Assembly (NCBI GenBank): GCA_963699345.1
Contig: CAVOTL010000005.1
Coordinates: 806,001-870,000 of the forward strand
DNA from: Bog-756 sp963699345
GTDB lineage: Bacteria > Actinomycetota > Acidimicrobiia > Acidimicrobiales > RAAP-2
Length of the DNA: 64,000 nucleotides
Direction: 5' to 3'
Below, piece by piece: positions 27,722 through 35,739 of this stretch. A model generated the notes under the pieces. That model made no database searches. It worked only from the letters and a program-made list of their open reading frames with translations, and was not told where the DNA came from. Numbering within the stretch: position 1 is the stretch's first letter; every line of letters begins with the position of its first letter. The translations under genes were made by a program, and so were the position numbers.

Positions 27722-29674
27722 ATGGATCCACGACAGGCAGCCCCCGACGACGTGTCGGACGCCCCGTCCGGCGGACCGGCCGCCCCGCCGGGGCCCACCC
27801 CCGCCGAGGGCACCGCCACCGACGGCCTGGTGGCCCTCTCGGGCGCCGGCGTCGCCCGCATGGACACGACCGACGTCGGAGCCCACCGGACCAAGGCCCG
27901 CTCGACCCGTCTCCGCCGCCTGGCGCTCCTGCTCGGGACCGTGGCCGTCCTCCTGGTGCTCCGGGACGTGCTGTCGTCGGGCGCGCCCCTCCCCAGCCCG
28001 TCGATCCCCTCCGGCCTGACCCCCTACCTCCTCCCGATCGGCCTCATCGTCCTGCTCTCCCTGGTGATGATCGTCCCGCTCCTGGGGGCCGGTCGGTCGC
28101 CCCACATCCTCTACCGCCCCGACGAGCTCACCATGTCCTTCGACGACGTGCGCGGCTCGGAGGGCCTGGTCGAGGAGGTCACCAAGACCCTCAACCTCTT
28201 CCTCGCCTACCGGACCTTCAACGAGCAGATGGGGGGCACACCCCGCAAGGCGATCCTGTTCGAGGGGCCGCCGGGCACGGGCAAGACCTACATGGCCAAG
28301 GCCATGGCCGCCGAGGCCGGCGTGCCCTTCCTCTTCGTCTCGTCCTCGGCGTTCCAGTCCATGTTCTACGGGCAGACCAACCGCAAGATCCGCTCCTACT
28401 TCAAGGAGCTGCGGCGCCAGGCCCGCCGCGAGGGCGGGGCCATCGGCTTCATCGAGGAGCTCGACGCCATCGGTGGGCGCCGCGGGAGCGGCTCCAGCCA
28501 CGGCGAGGGCGTGCCCGGGGTGGTCAACGAGCTCCTCATCCAGCTCCAGTCGTTCGAGCAGACCCCGTGGTCCGTCCGCTTCCGGGGCAAGATCGTCGAG
28601 GCGGTCAACGCCTGGCTCCCCGCCGGCCGGCGCCTCCGCAAGCCGACGGCCGTCCCCGCCAACATCCTGGTCATCGGGGCCACCAACCGGATGGACGACC
28701 TCGACCCCGCCCTGGTGCGGCCGGGACGCTTCGACCGCACCATCTACTTCGGCCTGCCGGGTCGCTCCGGACGACGGGACATCCTCGACTACTACCTGGA
28801 CAAGAAGGCCCACGAGCCCCTGCTGGACGATCCGGCGAGGCGCGACACGCTGGCGGCCATGACGGCGGGCTACTCCCCCGTGATGATCGAGCACCTCCTC
28901 GACGAGGCCCTGGTGTGGGCCCTGCGCCGCGGGGCCGACCGGCTGTCCTGGAACGACGTGCAGCAGGCCAAGATGACCGAGGAGATCGGACTGGCCCAGC
29001 CCGTCGAGTACACCGAGGCCGAGCGTCGCACCATCGCCACCCACGAGGCCGGTCACGCCACGGTGGCCTGGCTGGTCGGACGCGGCCGCAAGCTCGAGGT
29101 GCTGACCATCGTCAAGCGGCGGGACGCGCTCGGGTTGCTCAGCCACTCCGAGACCGAGGAGCGCTTCACCAAGACCCGCTCCGAGGTGCGGGCGATGATC
29201 GACATCGCCTTCGGGGGGATGGTGGCCGAGGAGCTGTTCTTCGGCGAGTGCTCGACCGGCGTGGCCAGCGACCTGCAGGCCGCCACCCTCCATGCCTGCC
29301 AGATGGTCGGCCAACTGGGCATGGGTTCCTCCCTGGTCTCGGTGGCGGCCATCGAGCACCCCGGCGGGGGCATCGTCGGCAAGGTCCTGGCCGACGAGCA
29401 GAGTCGCTGCGAGGTCGAGGCGCTGCTGGACGAGGCGAAGCACTCGGTGACACGCATGATGGAGGAGCACCGCCACATCGTCGAGGCCCTCCGGGACGCG
29501 CTGCTCGTGCGCAGTGAGCTGATCGGCGACGAGATCCTCGAGGTCATCGGCCGGGCGGTCGCCGATCCGGACGTGCTGCCGGCCAACCTGCGGGACCGGC
29601 CCCGACTGGTCTCGGGTCACGTCGCCCGGACGGGTGACGTGACCGGCCGGGCCGCCGCCGACACCGTGGAGTGA
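27722..29674 (+). CDS. FtsH-like membrane AAA+ zinc metalloprotease, variant Walker B
   Basis: A 650-residue membrane-anchored AAA+ protease. Two hydrophobic segments lie at about 65-80 and 100-120, then the AAA domain with GPPGTGKT at 182-189 and the SRH segment RPGRFDR. The C-terminal peptidase domain has HEAGH at about 441-445 and the third-ligand region GVASDLQAAT. The Walker B segment reads GFIEELDAIGG: Glu245 replaces the usual first Asp of FIDEIDA. About 45 residues richer than usual lie between Walker B and the sensor asparagine segment ATNRMDD. It therefore looks like a specialised paralogue rather than the housekeeping FtsH. Membrane quality control is the likely role; substrate unknown. 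Confidence 0.87.
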   Translation: MDPRQAAPDDVSDAPSGGPAAPPGPTPAEGTATDGLVALSGAGVARMDTTDVGAHRTKARSTRLRRLALLLGTVAVLLVLRDVLSSGAPLPSPSIPSGLTPYLLPIGLIVLLSLVMIVPLLGAGRSPHILYRPDELTMSFDDVRGSEGLVEEVTKTLNLFLAYRTFNEQMGGTPRKAILFEGPPGTGKTYMAKAMAAEAGVPFLFVSSSAFQSMFYGQTNRKIRSYFKELRRQARREGGAIGFIEELDAIGGRRGSGSSHGEGVPGVVNELLIQLQSFEQTPWSVRFRGKIVEAVNAWLPAGRRLRKPTAVPANILVIGATNRMDDLDPALVRPGRFDRTIYFGLPGRSGRRDILDYYLDKKAHEPLLDDPARRDTLAAMTAGYSPVMIEHLLDEALVWALRRGADRLSWNDVQQAKMTEEIGLAQPVEYTEAERRTIATHEAGHATVAWLVGRGRKLEVLTIVKRRDALGLLSHSETEERFTKTRSEVRAMIDIAFGGMVAEELFFGECSTGVASDLQAATLHACQMVGQLGMGSSLVSVAAIEHPGGGIVGKVLADEQSRCEVEALLDEAKHSVTRMMEEHRHIVEALRDALLVRSELIGDEILEVIGRAVADPDVLPANLRDRPRLVSGHVARTGDVTGRAAADTVE

Positions 29675-29696
29675 TCGACCGCGGTTCCCGGGTCCG

Positions 29697-29725
29697 TTGA
29701 CCCGGGCGCCCCACCGGACGACAAT
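29697..29725 (+). promoter_or_regulatory. Promoter of the leader ORF and APC permease
   Basis: TTGACC (29697-29702), a 17-bp spacer and GACAAT (29720-29725). The expected start site is 29731-29732, exactly the ATG of a short ORF, so the transcript would be leaderless. Only two bases deviate from consensus in each hexamer at most. Confidence 0.6.
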
Positions 29726-29731
29726 GCAGCC

Positions 29732-29806
29732 ATGGGCGGCTCGGGGGACCTCGGCACGTCCCGCCGGTCGACAGTCGGGAGCGGCCGGGGTCCCGTGACG
29801 CGGTGA
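29732..29806 (+). CDS. Candidate leaderless leader peptide upstream of APC permease
   Basis: A 24-codon ORF, MGGSGDLGTSRRSTVGSGRG then PVTR, begins 6 nt after a GACAAT -10 box and ends with TGA that overlaps the GTG start of the permease gene as GTGA. It is Gly/Ser/Arg-rich with no recognisable domain, and it is too short to call by homology. Its placement suggests that ribosomes loading on the leaderless 5' end translate it and reinitiate at the permease, which has no good ribosome-binding site. There is no run of a single amino-acid codon as in classical attenuators. The peptide itself may have no function beyond coupling. Confidence 0.4.
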   Translation: MGGSGDLGTSRRSTVGSGRGPVTR

Positions 29807-31224
29807 GCCCACCCACCCCCGCCCCCACCACCGGCGACAGCCTGCGCCCGGGCCAGCTGGGCACCGCCGACGTGACGGCGTCCACGGTGGCCAACATCGG
29901 TCCGGGCATCGACTTCTACTTCGGCTTCGGCGTCGTCGCCGTGACAGCCGGCACCGGCGCACCGTTGACCATCCTGGCCGCCGCCCTGGCCGTCTTCCTC
30001 CTGGCCATGGGGGTGGCCGAGTTCAGCCGCACCGAACCGTCGGCGGGGAGTTTCATCGAGTTCGTCGAGAGCGGGCTCGGGCCGGTGGCCGGCATCGCCA
30101 CCGCCGTCCTGGTGGCCGTGGGCTACACGATCGCCATGGCCGGCGTCTTCACCATGTCCGGCGGCTTCATCGCCATCACCCTCGCCCACTGCGGGATCGC
30201 CGACATCGCCTGGGGTCCCCTCACCGTGGTGATCACCCTGGCGGCGCTCGTCCTGATGGTGCGGGGCATCCGGCTCTCGACCTCGGCGGTGACCGGGGCG
30301 GTGGTGCTGCAGGTCACCATCATGGTGGTCGCCTGCGTGATCATCCTCGTCGACCACCGGGGCGACTTCTCGGGTGCACCGTTCCACTGGTCCGCCGTCA
30401 CCGGGGGGCTCGGCGGCCTGTCGGCCGGCTTCCCCCTCGCGCTGTACATGTTCATCGGCTGGGAGAACGGTCCCGCACTGGCCGAGGAGTGCCGGCAACC
30501 GAGCACCACGGTCCCGCGGGCCCTCCTGGCCTCGGTCGCCATCGCCACGGTGCTCTTCCTGCTGTTCGCCTACGCCACCGTGACCGGGTTCGGCTACGAC
30601 GTGTCCTCGATCGGGCGGTCGTCGATCCCGTTCCTCACGGTGGCCGACCGGGCGCTCGGGCCGTTCGCGGTGGTGGCCTGGGTGGCCGGGATCGTGTCCG
30701 TGCTGGCCACCCTGGTGTCGGGCAGCAATTCGCAGTCGAGGATGCTCTACGACGCCGGGCGGACGGGCAAACTCCCCCGCTGGCTGGGCGTGGTGGCACC
30801 GTCGACCCGGACCCCGGCGCGGGCCCTGGCGGCCTTCGTGGGCGTCGGCCTGGCGGTCATCGGCGGCTGGGCGCTGGTCCACGCCCTGGGCGTCGGCACC
30901 GGGTCGATGGATCCCGTCGGCCTCTACGCCGAGTGCTCGACCCTCGGGACGATCGTGATCCTGTTCGTGTACGTCCTGACCATGGCGTCACTGCCCTTCT
31001 ACGCCTGGCGCCGGCACCGGGACCGGTTCTCCGTGGTCCGCCACGTCGCGGTGCCCGGCCTCGGCGCGGTGGCCCTCGCCGTCCCGTTCGTGACCCTGTG
31101 CACACCGGGCCAGCCGTCGCCCTACGACGTGTTCCCCTTCGTCGCCCTGGCCACGGTGATCGTCGCCTTCGTGGCGGGCGGGGTGGTCGTGCGCCGCCGG
31201 CACCGGGCGTCCGCTCCGGGCTGA
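29803..31224 (+). CDS. APC-family amino acid permease
   Basis: A 473-residue permease with about 12 membrane helices. The first helix has the APC glycine motif region (VANIGPGIDFYFGFG); later IGWENGPALAEECRQPSTTVPRAL is the conserved loop after helix 6 and SGSNSQSRMLYDAGRTGKLP the loop after helix 8. APC permeases import amino acids or amines by proton symport or exchange. Start GTG 29803 is assigned because the conserved N-terminus (LRPGQLGTADVTASTVANIG) lies just inside it. It lacks a clear ribosome-binding site and overlaps the leader ORF by GTGA. A strong hairpin follows the gene. Substrate not predictable. Confidence 0.9.
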   Translation: MSPPTPAPTTGDSLRPGQLGTADVTASTVANIGPGIDFYFGFGVVAVTAGTGAPLTILAAALAVFLLAMGVAEFSRTEPSAGSFIEFVESGLGPVAGIATAVLVAVGYTIAMAGVFTMSGGFIAITLAHCGIADIAWGPLTVVITLAALVLMVRGIRLSTSAVTGAVVLQVTIMVVACVIILVDHRGDFSGAPFHWSAVTGGLGGLSAGFPLALYMFIGWENGPALAEECRQPSTTVPRALLASVAIATVLFLLFAYATVTGFGYDVSSIGRSSIPFLTVADRALGPFAVVAWVAGIVSVLATLVSGSNSQSRMLYDAGRTGKLPRWLGVVAPSTRTPARALAAFVGVGLAVIGGWALVHALGVGTGSMDPVGLYAECSTLGTIVILFVYVLTMASLPFYAWRRHRDRFSVVRHVAVPGLGAVALAVPFVTLCTPGQPSPYDVFPFVALATVIVAFVAGGVVVRRRHRASAPG

Positions 31225-31324
31225 GCGCCCCTGGTTGCGGTAGGGAGGGGTTCCGACAGGCGGGTTGCGGTCGTGGAGTGGATTCACAGGGCGCGGGCCG
31301 GCGGGTATGCGCCCGGGAAAGACC

Positions 31325-31364
31325 GAGGGCGTACCCCGGGACCGGGGTCCCGGGGTACGCCCTC
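31325..31364. terminator. Perfect 18-bp stem bidirectional terminator
   Basis: Arms 31325-31342 (GAGGGCGTACCCCGGGAC) and 31347-31364 are exact reverse complements around a CGGG loop. The hairpin sits between two convergent genes (permease stop 31224, secreted protein stop 31392). A short CTTT run follows it on the minus strand, so it could serve both genes. Confidence 0.75.
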
Positions 31365-31391
31365 GTGTGGACGCAGTTGCTCGTCCGCCGG

Positions 31392-33207
31392 TCAGTCGAC
31401 CAGAGGGACCACGACCTGGACGGCCTTGGCGGCGCTCTGACCGAAGTCCGAGTCGCCCGAGTAGTTCACCTGCACCGTGTAGTCCGTGGCGGCGGGCGGG
31501 GCGAGGAGCGTCAGCGTCCCCGGTGGCAGGAAGCACGTCACCGAGCCGGGCGTCTGGAACGGTGAGGTGGGCAGGGCGATGACATTGCCACCCTGGCAGG
31601 TCACCGCGTTCCCGTTGGGATCGGTGATGGTGAAGGTGACGTTGCCGGTCGGCGGGCCGACCAGGGTCGACCCACCGCCGCCGTCGGGCACCGTCACCGA
31701 GGCCGTGATGGCCACGGGGGAACCGTCCGTCGACGCGAACCCGCCGGGCTCGCTCAACGCCACCGTCGTGTCCGACTTCTCGATGAGCGTGTTCTTGGAT
31801 TTGGCGTTGCTCGAGTAGAAGTTCGTGTCGCCGGTGTAGACGGCCTCGTAGGAGAAGAGACCGGGGTACTCACCACCGCCGACCGTCAGCGTGGCCACGC
31901 CCCCGGCACCCACCGGCTCGGCGGTGCCCTGGCAGGAAGACTCGCCGTTCGAGTTCGATCCGCAGACGTTGAAGTCCACGTAGCCCGTCGGGACGTTCGA
32001 GCCCGTGTAGCCCGCGATGGGCGAGACGACGGCCGTCACGTTGAAGGTCTGCCCCGCGCCGATGTTCTTCGGCACCGATGTCGTGATGGTGGTCGAGGCC
32101 AGTGAGGAGTTCTCGTACAGGGTGGCGACACCCGACTGGTACCCGGTGGAGGCCAACGTGGCCGACACCTCGTAGTACACGACGCGCCGGGAGCCCGGCA
32201 CTGATCGTGCAGGTCGCGCTCCCCGCCACCAGCGGGATCACATTGCTACCGCCGTCACACGGGTACGAGGTCTTCGATCCGGGCCGGAGGATGGCGAACG
32301 TGAACGTCCCGGTCGGGGTGCCGGAACCGGAGTCGGTCCCCGACGCCGCGGCCGTGGCCACGAAGCTGACGGACGTGCCCTCGCCGATCGTGCAGACGTC
32401 ACCCGAACAGGAGCCGGCCGACGGGGTCAGCGTGAGGGTCGTGGCGGCCGGGGTGACCACCTGGTTGCCGGTGCCGGTGCTGGCGGCGAAGTTGGAGTCA
32501 CCCGAGTAGGCGCCCGTCACCGGGTATGCCGCCTTCTGGGACACCAGACCACCGCTGACCGAACACTGGGCGGTGCCGTTGACGAGGGGCTCGGTATTCG
32601 TGCCCCCGTCGCAGGTGACGCCACCGAAGGTGACCGTGCCCGTGGGGCTGCCGGTGGAGGAGCCCGACGGGGCCACCGCCGCCGTGAAGGCGAGGGGCTC
32701 ACCGGTGACCGCCGGCGTCACCTGCGGGGTGACGGTGGTCGCCGTCGTCCCGAGGTTGACGACCTGGGTCTTCGTGCCCGTCGATCCCTGGTAGGTCGAG
32801 TCGACGGTGTCGACGTACTGGGCCACCACCGTGTACGGACCGCTGGCGGCCTGGAGGCCGCCGGCGACGACGCACGTGGCGATGCCGTTGGTGAGCGTCT
32901 GCAGGTCACTTCCGCCGCAGTTGACCGTCGACAGGTCGGCACCGGTGATGGAGAAGGTCACCTGGCCGCCGGGCACGTGATGCGGGGTGGAGGTCACGGT
33001 GGCCGTGTAGGTCACCGCCTGACCGGTGTGGAGGTTGCTGATGCCGGTGGTGATCGCCACCTTGGTGGCGAGGGGGCCGGAGCCGGCGGCGCCGGCCGGG
33101 ACGGCGAGCGCCCCGGCGAGGAGGGCCGTGGCGGACCCGATGAGCGCGGCTCCGGCGAGGAGCCGGCGGAGCGGACGGGGCTGTCGGTTGCTGGTCATGT
33201 TCGTCAC
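31392..33207 (-). CDS. Secreted bacterial Ig-like repeat protein, one frameshift
   Basis: An exported protein of 604 residues after correction. The signal peptide is LLAGAALIGSATALLAGAL with AGAAG cleavage. The rest is about five Big_3-like Ig domains of 90-100 residues, recognised by repeated patterns such as GQAVTYTATV, GTVTF, YPVTGAYSGDSNFAAS and YTVQVNYSGDSDFGQS. The frame changes near 32200: after GSATCTIS the homology continues in the next frame as RRVVYYEVSATLAS, consistent with one extra base. GTG 33207 overlaps the stop of the upstream gene (GTGA); ATG 33198 is an alternative. It is probably a surface or matrix structural protein. Confidence 0.8.
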
Positions 33208-33824
33208 GCTCCCACCGTGGCCGTGCTGGCGCCGAGGGCGACGACCTTGATGCCCTTGCCGCCACAGCTCGCCACCGACTTGTACGGATTCTTCTTGGCC
33301 CCGAAGGTGCCGAAGACCACGGGTTCACCGGCGAACGAACCGGTCGCCCCCACCGTGGTCGAGTTGAGGTAGACGTCCAGGGTGTTGGCCCCGGAGTTGA
33401 AGTACAGCGTCTCGAAGGAGACCGTCACCGGGGACGAGGAGATCGTGCCGCCCTTGCCCTTCCAGACGATCTGGCCGGTGGCCTCGGGGATGCGGGAGCC
33501 GTTGACGATGGGCTCGCAGGCGTTGGTGAACGCCCCGGGCGCCGTCGTCGCCTTGAGCATGCCCCGGGTCAGGGTGACGGCGCCGTCGGTGGCTCCCGCC
33601 CCGCCACATGCCGTGAGCCGGAGCTTCACCGACAGCGTGTCGGGAGCGGTGCCGGCGTCGGTGATCGCGGGGGTGAAGCTCACGTCGCCGGTGGCGGTAC
33701 AGCTGATGTCACCGGAGAACGTCGTCGGCGGGGTCTTGGCGGCGGCGATGCCGCCCCCCGCCCCGGTGGCCAGGCCCAGTCCGAGGGTCAGGACCCCCGT
33801 GCCGAGCGCGAAATTTCGTAACAT
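33204..33824 (-). CDS. Secreted protein of unknown function
   Basis: A 206-residue exported protein. ATG 33824 is chosen because AAGGAGG lies 5 nt upstream and a signal peptide follows at once (LRNFALGTGVLTLGLGLATG). The mature part is Ser/Thr/Gly-rich with likely paired Cys (DISCTATGDVSF, RLTACGGAG, FTNACEPIVNG, SVASCGGKG) and a beta-strand pattern. I see no catalytic motif. Its stop overlaps the Ig-repeat gene start by GTGA, so the two secreted proteins are made together and may form one surface structure. Confidence 0.72.
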   Translation of the reverse strand: MLRNFALGTGVLTLGLGLATGAGGGIAAAKTPPTTFSGDISCTATGDVSFTPAITDAGTAPDTLSVKLRLTACGGAGATDGAVTLTRGMLKATTAPGAFTNACEPIVNGSRIPEATGQIVWKGKGGTISSSPVTVSFETLYFNSGANTLDVYLNSTTVGATGSFAGEPVVFGTFGAKKNPYKSVASCGGKGIKVVALGASTATVGA

Positions 33825-33936
33825 CGCTTCCTCCTTGAACGGGGACCAGAACGTCCGCCACAGACTGGCGCCCGTGATCAAGGGGCCCCCAACTAACCCG
33901 TCGCGGTTCAGCGTACCTGACGCACCTCGGAATTGC

Positions 33937-33951
33937 TCGCGATGATCGCGA
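33937..33951. promoter_or_regulatory. Palindrome upstream of the secreted-protein operon
   Basis: TCGCGATGATCGCGA is a 15-bp inverted repeat with one central unpaired base, 113 bp upstream of ATG 33824 in an intergenic region of about 240 bp. It is a possible regulator site; no matching regulator gene is adjacent. Confidence 0.25.
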
Positions 33952-34062
33952 TCTCCCGGACTCGGATCCACAAAAGTGGTCGGTTGCTCACGCACCGCGC
34001 GAATGACCTGTTCAGAGCGTCACCTGACCGTCACCTCCGGGGCCTCTCCGGACCCCGATGGC

Positions 34063-35148
34063 TCACCAGAGCGAGTTCCAGTCGTCGGGCTCGAGGTATC
34101 CCGTCGGTCCCTCCTCGGGACGCGGGACGCGCACCGCCACCACGTCGATCCACGTCGGCTCGTCGAACCCCGACCTCCTCCAGTGGCGCACCGGGTGGGA
34201 CTTCCAGTCGCGGCTCTTGACACCGCCCGCCGAGTACCCGGGACGGACCAGCACGTGGGTGTCGGAGCCGGCGATCACCACACACGGTCGAACCTTGCCG
34301 TCGAGGCCCGGATGATCCGGCTCGTCGGCGTCGAACGGGACCCAGGCGAGGACGACGCCGGCCGACCACGGGTCCCGGGGGTCGAACTCCTCCTCCTCCG
34401 ATGGCGTCAGCACGGCCCGCCGCCGGCCGAGGCTGGGCAGGATCGGGGCCGGTGCCTCCGACCCGGTCGGGACCGCCGGCCGGTCCGAGGCGGCGCGCTC
34501 CTTCTTCCTCGCCTGGCGGACCTGTTCGGCCGCCCGGGCCGCGGCATCGGCCTTCCGGCGCCGCTCCTCGGCCTCGCGCTGCTTGCGGACCCGTCGGGCC
34601 TGTCGCTGTTCCTCGGTGGTGCCGGCGGGCCCGGACGTCGGCGTCGACCCACCCTTCGCGTCCGCCCGGTGGGTCGCGGCCGACCGTTCGAAGGTCCGCC
34701 AACCGGTCAGCCCGAACCGCTCCTCGGTGTCGAGCAGCGTGAAGCAGAGGTCGGACGCGGCCATGTCCCCGTCGGCCACCGACGCCAGCATCACCGTCAC
34801 CGTGACGTCGTCGTAGTCGTCGGCGACCGCTCCGATCGCCTCGAGCAGCTGCTCGCGGGTCGGATCGTCGGCCGCGTCCCCCAGCGCCTCGATGACGGCG
34901 GCGAGGCACGGCTCGGCGTAGACGGCCGCCGCGTAGGGCACGGCGGCGCGGTACTGCGCCCGCCCGAGCACGGACTTCGGGTCGCGGTGCTTGCGCAACG
35001 CCGCCAGGGCGTTGGCGATGGGCTTGGAGATCGGGAAGCGGGGGTCGGATACGACCTGGAGGGAGTCCCGGAGGGACCGCGGGTCCACCCGGTCCAGGGC
35101 GGCCAGGAGCATGGCCTCTCGGGCGCTGTCGGTGATGGGGCCTTCCAT
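34063..35148 (-). CDS. Protein with C-terminal PemK/MazF-like domain
   Basis: A 361-residue cytoplasmic protein in three parts. Residues 1-155 are helical with no recognised domain. About 165-215 is a highly charged Arg/Lys/Glu/Ala helix (EEQRQARRVRKQREAEERRR), probably a coiled coil. The C-terminal 105 residues resemble the SH3-like MazF/PemK fold, with GVVLAWVPFDADEPDHPG, KVRPCVVIAGSDTHVLVRPG and FDEPTWIDVVAVRV. MazF toxins are mRNA interferases, but no antitoxin gene is adjacent and the long N-terminal part is unusual, so a toxin role is doubtful. ATG 35148 follows AAGGA; ATG 35211 would add 21 residues. Confidence 0.65.
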   Translation of the reverse strand: MEGPITDSAREAMLLAALDRVDPRSLRDSLQVVSDPRFPISKPIANALAALRKHRDPKSVLGRAQYRAAVPYAAAVYAEPCLAAVIEALGDAADDPTREQLLEAIGAVADDYDDVTVTVMLASVADGDMAASDLCFTLLDTEERFGLTGWRTFERSAATHRADAKGGSTPTSGPAGTTEEQRQARRVRKQREAEERRRKADAAARAAEQVRQARKKERAASDRPAVPTGSEAPAPILPSLGRRRAVLTPSEEEEFDPRDPWSAGVVLAWVPFDADEPDHPGLDGKVRPCVVIAGSDTHVLVRPGYSAGGVKSRDWKSHPVRHWRRSGFDEPTWIDVVAVRVPRPEEGPTGYLEPDDWNSLW

Positions 35149-35373
35149 ACTTGCCGGTCCTTCCGGGATCCGGTCCGTCCCGGACGGGACGGCACCACGG
35201 CCGCTCATCATCGCACCTGACGGCCAGGGGACGGACCCGCCCCCACCCGACGACCCCCGTCGGTTGCAGAACGGTGAACTTCAGCCGGGATGCGGACGAA
35301 ATGTCGCTCCCGGGGTGTTGAATGGGTAGAGCACCGCAACCGGTGACGTGGACACCATGAAAGGCAGAAGACC

Positions 35374-35709
35374 ATGGACCAGGAGCAGGCAACGCAGACG
35401 ACCGGGACCGCCGACACGCCGGCCCCCGCGACGCCGGGTGACGCCCTGCGGGCCCTTCCCGCCGAGGCCGCCGGCCGCGGCACCCGCTTCGTGTCGGCCC
35501 AGGCCATGCAGGCCCGCCTCTTCTCGGTGTACGACGCCGCCACCGCCGCGGAGGACGCGCTGGCCCTGGTGCAGGACCAGCTCACCCTCACGCTCAACCG
35601 CAGCTACTACGAAGCGGACGAGATCGAGCAGATGGCGCAGCAACTCGACACCCTGCTCGCCCTCGACACCGTCCAGGACACCCGGGCTGAGCTCGTCGCC
35701 GACGAGTGA
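35374..35709 (+). CDS. Small acidic helical protein, unknown
   Basis: A 111-residue acidic protein with no match that I recognise. The N-terminal 35 residues are disordered-looking (Thr/Pro/Ala-rich). The rest is predicted helical: SAQAMQARLFSVYDAATAAEDALAL and LNRSYYEADEIEQMAQQLDTLL. It lacks a signal peptide and membrane segments. Codon use matches neighbouring genes. ATG 35374 is preceded by AAGGCAG. It lies between two minus-strand genes and is probably transcribed alone. Function unknown. Confidence 0.65.
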   Translation: MDQEQATQTTGTADTPAPATPGDALRALPAEAAGRGTRFVSAQAMQARLFSVYDAATAAEDALALVQDQLTLTLNRSYYEADEIEQMAQQLDTLLALDTVQDTRAELVADE

Positions 35710-35739
35710 CGGCGCCGGCCGGCGGCCCCCGGCCTCGGG

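Noticed and set aside
34063..35148. Calling the MazF-like protein a toxin-antitoxin system
   Set aside because: No adjacent antitoxin-like small ORF was found and the protein is about three times the size of MazF, so only the domain similarity is reported.
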